Below are positions 5,868 to 6,682 of a DNA stretch of 6,682 bases, in pieces. This DNA comes from Chloroflexota bacterium. Lineage in GTDB: Bacteria > Chloroflexota > Limnocylindria > Limnocylindrales > CSP1-4. A program made the position numbers and the translations under genes. How positions within the stretch are numbered: position 1 is the first letter of the stretch; the number at the start of each line of letters is the position of its first letter. The notes beneath the pieces were generated by a model, which was not told where the DNA came from, searched no databases, and was given only the letters and a program-made list of their open reading frames with translations. The stretch spans positions 1 through 6,682 of the forward strand of contig JAKAMV010000584.1 in assembly GCA_021812735.1 (NCBI GenBank), written 5' to 3'.

Positions 5868-6682
5868 ATGAGCCCCGTGACCCCCGACGCCACCGACCCC
5901 AACGCCGTCGCGCCCGCCGTCGCCAACCTCGAGACGATCGTCTCGCTGAGCAAGCGGCGCGGGTTCATCTTCCCCTCGTCCGAGATCTACGGCGGCATCA
6001 ACGCCGTGTGGGACTACGGGCCGCTGGGCGTGGAGCTCAAGAACAACGTCAAGCGCGCCTGGTGGCGGGCGATGGTCCAGGACCGCAACGACATCGTGGG
6101 TCTCGACGCCGGGATCCTGATGCACCCGCAGGTGTGGGTGACGTCGGGCCACGTCGGGAGCTTCTCGGACCCCTTGGTCGAGTGCGGCGAGTGCCACCGC
6201 CGGTACCGCCTCGACGAGCTGCCCGGGACCGAGGAGCTGACGCAGTCCGACCTGCGCGACGAGACGATCACCCAGCGCCTGGGTCTCAAGTGCCCGTTCG
6301 ACGCGACCGTGCTCTCGGCCCCGCGGCGGTTCAATTTGATGTTCACCAGCCACATGGGCCCCGTGGAGGATGACGGCAACATCGTCTACTTCCGCCCCGA
6401 GACCGCCCAGGGCTCGTACGTCAACTTCAAGAACGTCCAGCAGAGCTCGCGCAAGAAGATCCCGTTCGGCATCGCGCAGATCGGCAAGAGCTTCCGCAAC
6501 GAGATCAGTCCCGGCAACTTCGTGTTCCGGATGCGCGAGTTCGAGCAGATGGAGATGCAGTACTTCGTCCGCCCCGAGGACGGCGCGGCTGAGGCGTTCG
6601 AGATGTGGCTGCCGAAGCGGCGCGCCTGGTACGAGGCCTACGGCGTGACGCCGGCCCGCCTGCGCTTCCGCGAGCACGCGCC
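5868..6682 (+). CDS. glyS: Glycyl-tRNA synthetase, single-chain class II type (3' end beyond window)
   Basis: The enzyme attaches glycine to tRNA(Gly) in the cytoplasm using ATP. The first 271 residues are present with no frame break, and the gene continues past the right edge; full-length bacterial enzymes have about 440-500 residues. Visible are [16 protein letters not shown] (28-43) and [11 protein letters not shown] (48-58) of the alpha2-type enzyme, [12 protein letters not shown] (176-187), and class II motif 2 with [10 protein letters not shown] (209-218) and REFEQMEMQ (223-231). A metal-knuckle-like region has Cys106, Cys109 and Cys142, but where relatives usually have a second CxxC the sequence is CPFD (Asp145). 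The ATG at 5868 is the first start in a frame open from 5796. GGAG ends only one base before it, so GTG at 5877, 10 bases beyond GGAG, may be the real start. Either way the conserved region is unaffected. It is divergent from glpK and probably has its own promoter. Confidence 0.97.
   Translation, partial: MSPVTPDATDPNAVAPAVANLETIVSLSKRRGFIFPSSEIYGGINAVWDYGPLGVELKNNVKRAWWRAMVQDRNDIVGLDAGILMHPQVWVTSGHVGSFSDPLVECGECHRRYRLDELPGTEELTQSDLRDETITQRLGLKCPFDATVLSAPRRFNLMFTSHMGPVEDDGNIVYFRPETAQGSYVNFKNVQQSSRKKIPFGIAQIGKSFRNEISPGNFVFRMREFEQMEMQYFVRPEDGAAEAFEMWLPKRRAWYEAYGVTPARLRFREHA

Noticed and set aside
1..6682. Mobile element, CRISPR array, tRNA or rRNA
   Set aside because: I saw no transposase or integrase motifs, no terminal repeats, no regularly spaced repeats, and no tRNA-like or rRNA-like sequence.

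Overview
The window is very GC-rich DNA with densely packed bacterial genes. It looks like chromosomal DNA from a high-GC Gram-positive-like or Chloroflexota-type organism. The supporting signs are a single-chain class II glycyl-tRNA synthetase, a PlsY acyltransferase, a BTAD/nSTAND1 regulator, and a lipoprotein with a Ser/Thr/Pro/Ala linker. A Chloroflexota (Limnocylindria-like) or deep actinobacterial source is a guess from gene style, not a demonstrated placement.

Layout. From 5603 down to 2331 on the minus strand there is a tight three-gene operon, glpK - panE-like - plsY. GlpK phosphorylates glycerol to sn-glycerol 3-phosphate, and PlsY acylates glycerol 3-phosphate to lysophosphatidic acid, so the outer genes are consecutive steps from glycerol to membrane phospholipid. 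The middle gene is an ApbA/PanE-type NAD(P)H reductase whose role in this setting is not obvious. It overlaps glpK by ATGA and ends 10 bases before plsY. Divergently, glyS (glycyl-tRNA synthetase) starts at 5868 on the plus strand and runs off the right edge. The 264-base gap between them (5604-5867) must hold both promoters. It contains one reasonable extended -10 and a GGGGC-rich inverted repeat.

Left of plsY (2203 to about 697, minus strand) lies the wreck of a BTAD/SARP-type regulator with an nSTAND1 ATPase domain. It carries a +1 frameshift, an in-frame amber stop, a -1 frameshift and a truncated C-terminus. Its homology stops where a secreted lipoprotein gene begins (696 to 42), and that gene also needs one base removed to read through. 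About 4 kb of the other genes show no lesion, while the left 2.2 kb has four plus a truncation. This points to real decay of the left region, though base-calling errors could explain some of the lesions.

I do not see a novel defence, mobile or biosynthetic system here. The most interesting points are a frameshift sitting on the outer edge of a perfect 14-bp palindrome in the regulator, the reductase inside a glycerol-to-phospholipid operon, the unfamiliar lipoprotein, and small departures from family consensus in PlsY motif 1 and the GlyRS metal-binding knuckle.
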